A stretch of DNA of 43,226 nucleotides from Ignavibacteriaceae bacterium (GTDB lineage: Bacteria > Bacteroidota > Ignavibacteria > Ignavibacteriales > Ignavibacteriaceae), in NCBI GenBank assembly GCA_013359345.1, contig JABWCA010000003.1, positions 1-43,226 on the forward strand, written 5' to 3'. How positions within the stretch are numbered: the first letter of the stretch is position 1; each line of letters opens with the position of its first letter. Below, piece after piece: positions 7,808-16,480 of the stretch. Position numbers and translations under genes: made by a program. The notes below the pieces were generated by a model. The model did not search any database. It had not been told where the DNA came from and saw only the letters and a program-made list of their open reading frames with translations.

Positions 7808-10045
7808 TTATTTTCCCGTAAGATTGTAATATCTGCCTCTCGCCCATGAAATCACAGTTTCCCTGAAAGTGTTTTGAAGCCGGTAATCAAGCTGCAGCGA
7901 GGGTGAGGAAACATAAAACCCTCTGTTGTTTTTTCCTCCCGTTATAATCCTTGAGCTCCTCACAATATCAAAGTTATCATTTTTCATTCCGGTTCTGTTC
8001 AGGGTTTCAGGTGATCCGCCCACTCCCACGCCAAAGTTAATCCCGCTTCCCGGCAGACCATCCATGAAAGGATCAGTCAGCGGTTTGAAGCTGATTTTGC
8101 TCTCGGTGCCGTACTGCCAGAGTGATATATCTGTGCCGAATTCATTCTTCAGCTGACTGACTGCCATAACGGCAGCTCTTCTGAGTCTTTCTGTTTCGGC
8201 ATTTTTTCTGACATTTGAAAGGCTGTCACTTCCGTTGTATGATACTGCAGAAAGATTCTTAAGAATAAGCCCGTAGGGTATCCCGTATTCATCCAGAATT
8301 CCGGTTGTTTCTTCTTTACTGAATCTTGATTCAAGCAGCATTCCCGCGTAGGTTTTTATAATTCTGAAATATATAAGGGGCGCCTGCTTCAAAGGATCAA
8401 AATCATACTCCCATGCTGTAAGTGTAACCGCTGCATCGTTTAATGTTTTATCCTGCGATTTACCACTGCTCAGCACACCTGTTATAACCGGCGTGATTAA
8501 AGGAGCGTAAATCCCTTTCAGATTATTGGTTACCGACTGAAAATTTATCAGTTCGGCAGACTGAGTGCCTGCCACCGTTTCAAAAACAACTGACTCAGGC
8601 ACATCGCCATAATGAAATATTTCTCTCAGTAACGGATATGATGAAAAAACACCATCTCTGAATACCGGGGCGTCGGCTGTTTTTTTCTCTTTTTCCCCTT
8701 TTTTCTCAGCCCTGCCTTTGTTTTCTCCTCCCCCGGAAGCCGCCTTTTCATTCACAGGTGCAGAGGTATAACCGGGTTGAAAAAACTTAATTATCAGACT
8801 GCCTTGTACCGCCTGTTCACCGGGAAATTTATTGAATAACCGGTTTATGCCGTACAGTAACTCAGCTTCCTTAACGGGATCATAATCAAAATAGACTCTG
8901 TAAGAGAGAAATCTTCTGGAGCCGGGCCTGCTCTGCACAGGAAATTCAAGAATATCCGTTAACTTTGTTCCCCCATCTCCTTTGCCAAACTGTATCACCT
9001 GTGGGGGGGCATTACGGATCCGGATAGTATCTTCATAAGGCATTGAAATTCTGATAGTGTCATCAACCACTTTTTTACTTACATCCCTTATCTCAGTGCG
9101 TGCTGATACCCAGCTGAGCGAATCACGGATTCCTGAATAAAGGAATGGTATTCCTGCGTAAGTTTTACCTGATATATACCGTGAATCACCCCTGAAAGAG
9201 ATAAAATATTCTCCTGATGGCACGGCCGTGATACCGTATGATGAAACACCGGCAAAACGGAAATTTCCGCGCTGTTCAAAAATTGTGGGGTATGCATCAC
9301 CCTTAATCATTCCTGAATAAAGTCTGAAATCCTCTTCGGCACGCAGAAATCTTTCCGGCAGAAGACTCTTAAAATCAGATCTGAGCAGTGAATCAGAAAT
9401 TGAGGTGTTACGCAAAGAGCCAAACACAGGGTTCCATTTATCAGCTCCTGCTTCCCTGGCAAAAAGCGTTATTTTCTCAGGGTAGAATCTGAGGGGGTTT
9501 TCTTCCCAGCCCTTCAGAAGCATCAGCATCAGGACATCAGCAGGCTGCCATGGCTGCGGTTCATGATTCAGGAGAGAGAACTCAACAGGATGAGCCTTTC
9601 TCCCTTCCGCAATAAATTTATTAATCCCCTTTACATATGCAGAAAGATAATCTTTTATTGTGGACGGAAGTTTTCCCGAATAGTATTCTGCCATATTCCT
9701 GAATCCCATTGTTCGGGCAAAAATATCCGCATAGATTGTCTTCTTGCCAAAAAATTCACTAAGTTCACCGTATCCGGCATGTCTTAGCACTTCCATCCTG
9801 AAAAGCATATTTTTCGCATGGAGAAATCCCGTAGAATATGCAGCCTCAAGTGAATTTCCGGTATTAACAACCGGGAACCCTGCCTTATCGGTTTCTACAA
9901 GAATTTCAGCGCCGGTTAACTCCGACTTAATAACTAACTGCCCCGGTTCTTCATCAATGCCCGTGATTGAGTCGAGAAAAAGAATCACAATTAAGGCAAG
10001 TGTCAGAAAAAAGAGAATAAATGGTAATATTTTTTTAAAGATCAT
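7808..10045 (-). CDS. Penicillin acylase (Ntn-hydrolase) family protein, probably lacking the usual nucleophile
   Basis: The 745-residue product has an N-terminal membrane anchor (about 6-26). An alpha-chain-like part follows, with LEAAYSTGFLHAKNMLFRMEVLRHAGYGELSEFFG (68-100, cited in pieces: AAYSTGFLHA, GYGELSEFFG). At the point where active members have the spacer cleavage and a G-S-N-x-W start of the beta chain, this protein reads AGVSSYGI (265-272). By spacing, V267 sits where the catalytic serine should be, though S268 is adjacent. The N-D-P-H-L motif is also degenerate (FRGDSRY). A low-complexity Gly/Lys/Glu insert lies at about 431-458. The C-terminal half still shows family features such as TLTAWEYDFDP and the final SWARGRYYNL. 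Active members cleave amides such as beta-lactams or acyl-homoserine lactones. It lies 1 base from the Omp85 gene. Confidence 0.75.
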   Translation of the reverse strand: MIFKKILPFILFFLTLALIVILFLDSITGIDEEPGQLVIKSELTGAEILVETDKAGFPVVNTGNSLEAAYSTGFLHAKNMLFRMEVLRHAGYGELSEFFGKKTIYADIFARTMGFRNMAEYYSGKLPSTIKDYLSAYVKGINKFIAEGRKAHPVEFSLLNHEPQPWQPADVLMLMLLKGWEENPLRFYPEKITLFAREAGADKWNPVFGSLRNTSISDSLLRSDFKSLLPERFLRAEEDFRLYSGMIKGDAYPTIFEQRGNFRFAGVSSYGITAVPSGEYFISFRGDSRYISGKTYAGIPFLYSGIRDSLSWVSARTEIRDVSKKVVDDTIRISMPYEDTIRIRNAPPQVIQFGKGDGGTKLTDILEFPVQSRPGSRRFLSYRVYFDYDPVKEAELLYGINRLFNKFPGEQAVQGSLIIKFFQPGYTSAPVNEKAASGGGENKGRAEKKGEKEKKTADAPVFRDGVFSSYPLLREIFHYGDVPESVVFETVAGTQSAELINFQSVTNNLKGIYAPLITPVITGVLSSGKSQDKTLNDAAVTLTAWEYDFDPLKQAPLIYFRIIKTYAGMLLESRFSKEETTGILDEYGIPYGLILKNLSAVSYNGSDSLSNVRKNAETERLRRAAVMAVSQLKNEFGTDISLWQYGTESKISFKPLTDPFMDGLPGSGINFGVGVGGSPETLNRTGMKNDNFDIVRSSRIITGGKNNRGFYVSSPSLQLDYRLQNTFRETVISWARGRYYNLTGK

Positions 10046-10046
10046 A

Positions 10047-11804
10047 TCAGAATTCGTTTATTATTCCAAAGTGTATTTTCCCCTCATTTAATCCGCTCCC
10101 CTGCCCTATTGCATAACTCACAGCCAGAATTCCCAGTCCGGTCTCAAAAGTCATACCTATCCCATAGCCTGATTTAAGAGTTTCGGTGAGAGTATCACCT
10201 CCCGGAGTGCGGTCGGTTTTTGAAACATAGCCAATATCATAAAAGAGAAATGCGTATGAGCGCGTTGTAAGCAGATAGCGGTACTCCGTGTTACCCCAGA
10301 TAACCCTTTCACCCAGAAACTGATTTTCCCTGAATCCCCTGAGCGTTGAGTTACCGCCCAGTCTGTAGAGGTCACTGCTTTCTATCAGGTCACCCTGAAT
10401 TTCCCGGCCGTGACCTCCGAAAAAAAGAACACTCCTGTTAAACACCTCATAAAACAGCATCAGATCAAAAGTGATTTTCCTGAGGTTGTATTCCGTTGCC
10501 TGACCCGGAATTATATATTCCTGCGGCCCGCTGATCTTTTTTCTGACCAGCGAAAATGAATTCAGGAAATAAATTCCCCCTCTGGTATTAACGGGGTTAT
10601 CTCTTGTATCAAGTCTGAAGTTAACGCCTGTGGAAAGGTTATCCGAATTATAAACCGTGAACACCGGCACTGTTCTCAGAGAAGGTATAACCACCTCTGA
10701 TGACAAAGACAATCCGAATGTTATGTTATCAGAGATAAGAAAATCTACTGCCGCGCCGGTGCTCCGCTGCACATAGGTTGTGTCCTGTTTTCTCTGAAGG
10801 AGCTCCCCCCTCAGATCAACAGGGAATCCGAACGGCTTCGGTTCGTAATACCGGAGTTCAAGGTCCTGTGAATTTCGGTCGGGCTGCTGCCACTTCAGCA
10901 GCACCCCTCTTCCCGTGCCGAAAAGGTTCCGCATGCTGATGTTGATAAGACCCGTTACATATCCGCTTTCTTCATTCCCCTGTGCAGGTATGTACCCAAT
11001 GACCCCGTCAATATTATTGGTCTGTACCTCTTTAAGGCTGATCTTCAGCACACCCTCATAATCTTTTGTAAAATAAAATTCAGGGATTGAAACGGGGTCA
11101 AAAAATCTCAGCCTGTTAAGTCTCGTCACTATTTTCTCTGCAAGTGCGGGTGTGTAATAATCTCCTGCTTTTACGGTGGCTTCTCTGAGTATTACATTCT
11201 CGCGGGTAGATTCATTGCCTGATATCTCTACCTTGTCAATCCTGGCTCCCCTGCCTGCAGTGATAACAAGGCGGAGGTTCACTCCTGTTATTACCGAATC
11301 ATTGTAAGCAGGGATTATATTGGCTATGGTAACAGTACAGAAGGGAAAGCCTTTGTTTTCATACTCTTCAATAAATGAGCTGATCGCAAGCTTCAGCAGC
11401 TCCGAATTATATCCCGCTCCGGCAAGATCCGTAAGAAGCTCATCGGCAACCGCAGAGATTATGGTATCCTGATGATCAATAAACACGGAGTCAATTATCA
11501 CCTGCTCCCCCTCATTTACATTAACCTGAAGCATGGTATTCAGGGAGTCGCCGGGTGATTTTCCGGTTGCAAAAGTGACAGATGCATTCATATAACCAAG
11601 ATCTGAGAGAGCCGCCTGAATGGCGTCTTTTCTGGCTGCGAGAAGAGAGTCTGTGATTGCCGCTATCCCTGAAAAATCAAGATACCGGCGAAGCAGTTCA
11701 GTTTTAACCTTACCCCCGGAGTTCAGAACGGGGGTTATTTTCTGAGGGAAACAGTCAAAAAGAAAGAGAAAGGAAAAAAACAGTAGGGTGAGTTTTTTAC
11801 ACAT
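10047..11804 (-). CDS. Omp85 family outer-membrane protein (BamA/TamA-like)
   Basis: The 585-residue product begins with a signal peptide (cleaved near DCFPQ, residue 21). POTRA-like domains follow over about residues 30-270, one of them visible as RIDKVEISGNESTRENVI followed by G-x-x-Y-x-x-x-L. The rest is a beta barrel ending in the aromatic residue F585. The barrel contains LRGFRENQFLGERVIWGN, holding the R-G-F motif of lid loop 6 that marks Omp85 proteins. Members insert or secrete proteins at the outer membrane. The length fits TamA-type or patatin-linked Omp85 proteins better than BamA, which usually has five POTRA domains. It overlaps the sugar-kinase gene upstream by 8 bases and abuts the acylase-like gene. 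Confidence 0.88.
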   Translation of the reverse strand: MCKKLTLLFFSFLFLFDCFPQKITPVLNSGGKVKTELLRRYLDFSGIAAITDSLLAARKDAIQAALSDLGYMNASVTFATGKSPGDSLNTMLQVNVNEGEQVIIDSVFIDHQDTIISAVADELLTDLAGAGYNSELLKLAISSFIEEYENKGFPFCTVTIANIIPAYNDSVITGVNLRLVITAGRGARIDKVEISGNESTRENVILREATVKAGDYYTPALAEKIVTRLNRLRFFDPVSIPEFYFTKDYEGVLKISLKEVQTNNIDGVIGYIPAQGNEESGYVTGLINISMRNLFGTGRGVLLKWQQPDRNSQDLELRYYEPKPFGFPVDLRGELLQRKQDTTYVQRSTGAAVDFLISDNITFGLSLSSEVVIPSLRTVPVFTVYNSDNLSTGVNFRLDTRDNPVNTRGGIYFLNSFSLVRKKISGPQEYIIPGQATEYNLRKITFDLMLFYEVFNRSVLFFGGHGREIQGDLIESSDLYRLGGNSTLRGFRENQFLGERVIWGNTEYRYLLTTRSYAFLFYDIGYVSKTDRTPGGDTLTETLKSGYGIGMTFETGLGILAVSYAIGQGSGLNEGKIHFGIINEF

Positions 11805-12741
11805 TTAATAAATTCATCTTATCACCAATCGAAACGACCTCAATCTGTTCCGCATACCGGCCGGCTTTATCTGCACTTACTTTGCATACCTCCCACATGC
11901 CGGCGTTTGACGCGGCTACTGAAACGGCATACTTAAGGGAATCTTTGAATACAAATGAATTCTGCACCCCGTTTATGATTCCGGCACAAAAAGCATCACC
12001 GCATCCGGTTGCATCAACAGTTTTTACTGCAGGAGGCTGAATCTTATAAATAAAACCGAAGTTAGATGCGTAAACCTCTTTTTCACCGTTGGTGAGGAGA
12101 GAAATTTTCACACCCGAATCATTCATTTTCTTAAGATATTCAATTATCTGAGGTTCACCCGCATTTTTGAGCCCTGCCTCATCAAAGTTATTATGAACAA
12201 TCACGGGCGCAAGCTTTATGCAATCTTCAAGGTGAGGGCCGTAAGTGTCAATAAAAGAAATTTTATCAGCCTGAGCACAAAGCTCAATCCCTTTTTTAAT
12301 GATTTCTGCGCTCGCGGTATCAGGCGCGGATCCGCTGAAAATCACGACATCAGCCATTGTTATAAGCTTTTCAAGCCGCTTTATAAATTCACTTATCTCA
12401 TTGCCGGCGGGCGGCACATTCTCTGAAAAAAATGACTGAACTTTACAGGTGTCACGGAATTCTATCACTGAGGCACTTCTGGTTTCTCCGGCGGTCTGCA
12501 CTGATGTGAAGTTTATTCCTTCATCAGTGAGGCAGCTTTTAAGAAGCCTGCCTGATTCACCACCCGTAAAAATAAGGGCAGTGTTTTTAATGCCAAGCTC
12601 TTTAAGCTGTCTGCTTACATTAATTCCTTTTCCGCCTGCGGCCCTTTTGTAAATGCCCCCTCTCAGCAAAGGTGCATTATCATGAGCGCTGTATGTGTAC
12701 CTGTGTTCAAGGATCGGGTTAAGTGTTACTGTAATGACCAT
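11797..12741 (-). CDS. PfkB family sugar kinase, 1-phosphofructokinase type
   Basis: The 314-residue protein is a standard-length PfkB kinase. It starts with VITVTLNPILEH, matching the T-L-N-P-A-x-D start of the FruK/LacC branch. Substrate loop GGKGINVSRQL lies at 36-46. The anion-hole motif is TVDATGCGDAFCAG (241-254), with D249 as catalytic base. FruK/LacC enzymes phosphorylate fructose-1-phosphate or tagatose-6-phosphate with ATP. There is no fructose PTS next to it, so the substrate is uncertain. Its last 8 bases overlap the start of the Omp85 gene, which suggests translational coupling without obvious functional link. Confidence 0.85.
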   Translation of the reverse strand: MVITVTLNPILEHRYTYSAHDNAPLLRGGIYKRAAGGKGINVSRQLKELGIKNTALIFTGGESGRLLKSCLTDEGINFTSVQTAGETRSASVIEFRDTCKVQSFFSENVPPAGNEISEFIKRLEKLITMADVVIFSGSAPDTASAEIIKKGIELCAQADKISFIDTYGPHLEDCIKLAPVIVHNNFDEAGLKNAGEPQIIEYLKKMNDSGVKISLLTNGEKEVYASNFGFIYKIQPPAVKTVDATGCGDAFCAGIINGVQNSFVFKDSLKYAVSVAASNAGMWEVCKVSADKAGRYAEQIEVVSIGDKMNLLNV

Positions 12742-12756
12742 ATTTAAACGTAATCT

Positions 12757-14025
12757 CTATCTGTACTGATACTCGCCGAAGAACGGATTAATCAGCCTGT
12801 AATCTCCGAAACCGGTGATGTCAACAAAAGTGAACCTGCGGTTAATATCATAATACTCCCACACTTCATACGGCTTTGAATTATATTCAAACGGATGGCG
12901 CTCAACGTTATTGGGAGCTCCCAGCGTTATGTACACCATGCCCATATCGCTCCTCCACCCCTCAAGCATCTGCTTGAAATTACGGTTGGCATAATCAATT
13001 CTTCTGTAATACTCTGCAAAGAGCTCGTTCTCAGCGCTCTGCGGAGTCGGATCTTTTTTTCGCCAGAATTCAACAAATCTCTCAAGTTTTTCCTGATAGT
13101 CTTTCCCCTCATGAATATAATCGATCTCGGAAGGGGTGGCAAGATAGACCATCTGATCCACCGCTTTCTCAAGGTCTTTAACTGTGTTGGGAACACCAAT
13201 CCATTTTGAGTAAAACTGCTTGGTGGTTATTATTCTCTGAGATCCGTCTTCAGAAAAGACACCCACCGTCATCACATAGTCGCCAAGACCTATATCCTTA
13301 AAATCATAAGTATAAAGCATCTGGTTGTTACCGGCTTTTATCTCTTCCTCTTTCTGATCATTGTAAAGTTCATTGCCTTTGTTATCAAGCACCTTGTAAT
13401 CAATTTTTATTTTGCGGTCTGATGCGCTGAAAATCTCATAATACACCGGTATTCCGGTTTTGATATTGGCAACATTTCTTGAAACATTGGGAATAAGTTT
13501 AAGATTTCCGTTTTTCTGCGATTCTCCGGATACCATGATCAGATCACTAACGGCAACATTCTGGTCAAATGTTCTCACGAGAATCTCACCTTCAGAGTTA
13601 AAGATCTTCCTTGATTCCATATCCTCAATATTTATCCTGACAACATATTTGGCAGGCTTCAGGAGGAATGATTTAAGGCTGAGATTGTAATTCACTTTTG
13701 AATTAGTAAGAGAAAAATCTGCGAGCTGAACTTTTTCTGACCAGCTTTTTTCGGTTATAAGTTTGAGTCTGTTTTCATCATAGACAGATACGGAGACATT
13801 GTAATCAGCCCTGAACTGATCACCTGCCTTAATGAATTTTATCTTCGAAAACGGAATCTGTATGTAGATATCAAGCCGGGTGTTATGGGTGTCAGGCGCA
13901 AAGAAATTCAGCATGTCGTAAAAGAAATCAGGCGGCTGATAAAACGGGTTATCAGGAGTTGCCGATTCGACCTGGGCGAAGCTGATACAGCTCAGGAACA
14001 CGAACAGAATTGCTAATTTTTTCAT
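12757..14025 (-). CDS. GWxTD domain-containing exported protein
   Basis: The 422-residue product has a signal peptide ending near CISFAQ (residue 17). A long beta-rich region of two or more Ig-like sandwiches follows (about 35-280), then a C-terminal alpha/beta domain (about 310-422). That last domain carries the family motif as EGWRSDMGMVYITLGAPN, i.e. G-W-x-S-D in place of G-W-x-T-D, followed by YEVWEYY and FTFVDITGFGDYRL. The family is common in Bacteroidota/Chlorobiota and related phyla. Its function is not established. It is located between the sugar kinase and rimO on the same strand, with short gaps. Confidence 0.85.
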   Translation of the reverse strand: MKKLAILFVFLSCISFAQVESATPDNPFYQPPDFFYDMLNFFAPDTHNTRLDIYIQIPFSKIKFIKAGDQFRADYNVSVSVYDENRLKLITEKSWSEKVQLADFSLTNSKVNYNLSLKSFLLKPAKYVVRINIEDMESRKIFNSEGEILVRTFDQNVAVSDLIMVSGESQKNGNLKLIPNVSRNVANIKTGIPVYYEIFSASDRKIKIDYKVLDNKGNELYNDQKEEEIKAGNNQMLYTYDFKDIGLGDYVMTVGVFSEDGSQRIITTKQFYSKWIGVPNTVKDLEKAVDQMVYLATPSEIDYIHEGKDYQEKLERFVEFWRKKDPTPQSAENELFAEYYRRIDYANRNFKQMLEGWRSDMGMVYITLGAPNNVERHPFEYNSKPYEVWEYYDINRRFTFVDITGFGDYRLINPFFGEYQYR

Positions 14026-14035
14026 AATAACACCA

Positions 14036-15325
14036 TTAAATTAAATTTCCGTATAAATCATATTCATCAGCATCAGTAATCATAACATCATAAAAGCTGC
14101 CGATTTTTATGCTTTCACCACCGGTTTTTTTTATAAGAACTTCACCATCAACTTCGGGAGCGTCTCTGTATGATCTTCCGATAAAGAACTCCCCTTCTTC
14201 AGAATCAATCAGCACCCTCATTTTAGTATTTATGAATTCCTGGTTTTTCTCTGCAGAGATTTCCTGCTGGGCTTCCATAATTACATTTTTTCTTCTCTCT
14301 TTTTCTTCTTCCGGCACGGGATCACCCAGCAGGTAGCTCACGGTGTTTTCCTCAACCGAAAAAGTGAAGACCCCTAATCTGTCGAACCTGAACTCCTGCA
14401 CAAACTCAAGGAGTTCATTGAAATCCTCGGCTGTTTCAGCGGGGTAACCTATTATAAAAGTTGTTCTTATGGCAATACCCGGCACTTTTTCTTTTAGACG
14501 GTTCAAAACTTCCAATGTGCGTCTCTTTGTAATGCCTCTTCGCATAGATTTCAGCACTTTATCTGAAATATGCTGGAGCGGAATATCGAGATATTTGCAG
14601 ATTTTGGGATTATTTGCCATCACGTCCATCACCTCTTCCGGGAAATGGGACGGATATGCATACATGAGCCTTACCCACTCTATTCCGGGAATCTCAGTAA
14701 GCCTGTTAAGCAGATCGGCCAGCACTCTTCCGCCCCCCAGGTCTTTGCCGTAATCTGTGGTATCCTGCCCTATTATCACAAGCTCCTTTACACCCCGTGC
14801 TGCAAGGAACCCGGCTTCTTCAATCAGGCTCTCCGGAGTCCGTGATTTATGCTTGCCGCGCATGAGAGGTATTGCGCAGAAAGAGCAGGGATTATCACAG
14901 CCCTCTGATATCTTCAGATATGCCGTATGCGACGGGGTTGTTAATAACCTTTCACCCAGCAGTTCATACTTAAGGTCTCCCCCCATGTCATTTATAATTT
15001 CCTCATACTTTTCAACGCCGTAGTAGCGGTCAACTTCAGGAATCTCTTTTTTCAGGTCATCCATATATCTTTCAGATAAACAGCCTGCAACCACAACCTC
15101 TTTTATTTTACCTTTGTTTTTCATCTGCACGGCTTTCAGTATCTCCTGAATTGATTCCTCTTTTGCCGCTTCAATAAACCCGCAGGTATTCAGAATAACC
15201 GTATCGGCCTTGCCGGGATCATCAACAAGGGTGAATTTATTGGCAGAAATCTGCTGCATTAATCTTTCCGAATCAACGGTGTTTTTGGAACACCCGAGTG
15301 TAATCACACTTATCTTTTTAGACAT
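14036..15325 (-). CDS. rimO: Ribosomal protein S12 methylthiotransferase RimO
   Basis: This radical-SAM enzyme adds a methylthio group to an aspartate of ribosomal protein S12. From the ATG at 15325 the protein has 429 residues. The N-terminal methylthiotransferase domain has cluster cysteines C12 (GCSKN), C48 (NTCGF) and C82 (AGCLSE). The radical-SAM CxxxCxxC motif is C143, C147 and C150. A C-terminal TRAM domain follows. GCSKNTVDSE and YLDIPLQHISDKVLKSMRRG mark RimO rather than MiaB. A GTG two codons upstream (15331) could also start the gene and would overlap the cdsA stop. MiaB is encoded about 10 kb away on the same strand. Confidence 0.96.
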   Translation of the reverse strand: MSKKISVITLGCSKNTVDSERLMQQISANKFTLVDDPGKADTVILNTCGFIEAAKEESIQEILKAVQMKNKGKIKEVVVAGCLSERYMDDLKKEIPEVDRYYGVEKYEEIINDMGGDLKYELLGERLLTTPSHTAYLKISEGCDNPCSFCAIPLMRGKHKSRTPESLIEEAGFLAARGVKELVIIGQDTTDYGKDLGGGRVLADLLNRLTEIPGIEWVRLMYAYPSHFPEEVMDVMANNPKICKYLDIPLQHISDKVLKSMRRGITKRRTLEVLNRLKEKVPGIAIRTTFIIGYPAETAEDFNELLEFVQEFRFDRLGVFTFSVEENTVSYLLGDPVPEEEKERRKNVIMEAQQEISAEKNQEFINTKMRVLIDSEEGEFFIGRSYRDAPEVDGEVLIKKTGGESIKIGSFYDVMITDADEYDLYGNLI

Positions 15326-15327
15326 TA

Positions 15328-16146
15328 TCACTTAATCTCAAAAAATTGTAAAAATAAATATATAACCGGTGCCGAGGCAAAAAGAGAATCAAACCGGTCA
15401 AATACCCCGCCATGCCCGGGTATCAGGTTCGATGAATCCTTAATACCACTGTCTCTCTTAAAGAGTGATTCTGCCAGATCACCCAGCACCCCTACCGTGC
15501 CCACTATAAAGCCTATAACCAGCGCGTGAGGCACTTTAAGCCATGGAAGCATAGTGTATGCAAACACAACCATTATGACCATTGAGCCGATGAGCCCTGC
15601 CCAGAATCCTTCCCAGCTTTTTTTAGGGCTGACCCTCTCAAACAGACGGTGCTTACCGAATGCAGACCCTATAAAATATGCAACCGAATCACCTGTCCAT
15701 ACCGTCAGCAGTAACGCTATCAGAAATAACCCTCCTTTGGTCTGGTCAATGAACTGCTCTCTAAGGAGAACTATTGCACCCCCTGCAAGCCCGAGGTACA
15801 TTATTGAAAGAAGACTTCCGCCGGTGTTAAGAAGCGCCGATCCATCATTTCTGAACATTTCATACAGCACCCTTATTATCACCACCCCAAATAAAATATG
15901 TTCTGCCGCAGTAAACCCGAACTTGAAATTGAGAAGCAATATGGTGGTAAGGCCCATATCAAGCCATACCGGTGTTTTTGAATCTCTGGCTTTAAGAAGC
16001 AGATTAAGCTCATACATTGAAAGAAGAGTTATACCAAGAGCAAGAGCAAAGAAAAAAAGATCGCCGAGATATGTGAGACCCAGCAGAAGCGGACCAACAA
16101 TAACCGCAACAAGAACTCTTGCCTTCAGATTGCTGAGTTTACTCAA
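15328..16146 (-). CDS. cdsA: Phosphatidate cytidylyltransferase CdsA
   Basis: The enzyme makes CDP-diacylglycerol from phosphatidic acid and CTP, the entry point to phospholipid synthesis in the inner membrane. It has about eight membrane segments. The family signature is complete near the C-terminus: S-L-F-K-R-D-S-G-I-K-D-S, followed by LIPGHGGVFDRFDSL. I chose the TTG at 16146, which gives MSKLSNLKARVLVAV and 272 residues, the usual length, with an 8-base overlap (TTGAGTAA) with the upstream stop. The ATG at 16215 would add 23 basic residues and force a 77-base overlap. Its stop abuts rimO, and the CPBP, zinc-ribbon, cdsA and rimO genes look translationally coupled. Confidence 0.93.
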   Translation of the reverse strand: MSKLSNLKARVLVAVIVGPLLLGLTYLGDLFFFALALGITLLSMYELNLLLKARDSKTPVWLDMGLTTILLLNFKFGFTAAEHILFGVVIIRVLYEMFRNDGSALLNTGGSLLSIMYLGLAGGAIVLLREQFIDQTKGGLFLIALLLTVWTGDSVAYFIGSAFGKHRLFERVSPKKSWEGFWAGLIGSMVIMVVFAYTMLPWLKVPHALVIGFIVGTVGVLGDLAESLFKRDSGIKDSSNLIPGHGGVFDRFDSLFASAPVIYLFLQFFEIK

Positions 16147-16480
16147 CCTCGCCCCCGTCTTCCTGATTGATGATTGTTTTGATATACTCCATTGCCGCCT
16201 CTGAGTCCGATTCATTTACAAGTATCTGAATCAGCCCTTCATCCGAAACCGAGGGGATTGCCGAGATATCATAAGAAATAATATATGTCGTAACTCCGCC
16301 GCTCTCAAGATTTGCCTTGATCATTTCGGCCTCATACATTCTGCTGCAGGTGTAGATCACCACAAGTTCTTCCTGTTCTGCATTTCCTTCATTTTCTGAT
16401 GTTAATGCAGCTCCGCACTCCGGACAAACCTCCGGATTCAGATCATCAGATTCATAACCGCATGATTCACATTTTTTCAA
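16139..16480 (-). CDS. Zinc-ribbon plus DUF2007 small protein
   Basis: This 113-residue protein has an N-terminal zinc ribbon, C4-x2-C7 and C19-x2-C22 (KKCESCGY, EVCPECGA). An acidic linker follows, then a DUF2007 domain at about 38-100, seen as LVVIYTCSRMYEAEMIKANLESGGV and a later LVNESDSEAAMEYI (quoted in parts). DUF2007 is annotated as a putative signal-transducing domain and its role is unknown. No signal peptide is present. It overlaps the CPBP gene upstream by 14 bases and cdsA downstream by 8, so its production is tightly linked to both. Confidence 0.82.
   Translation of the reverse strand: MKKCESCGYESDDLNPEVCPECGAALTSENEGNAEQEELVVIYTCSRMYEAEMIKANLESGGVTTYIISYDISAIPSVSDEGLIQILVNESDSEAAMEYIKTIINQEDGGEVE

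Noticed and set aside
15554-16204. 216-codon plus-strand frame antisense to cdsA
   Set aside because: It mirrors a clear CdsA with complete signature; its own translation is rich in Ser/Arg/Pro without any motif.
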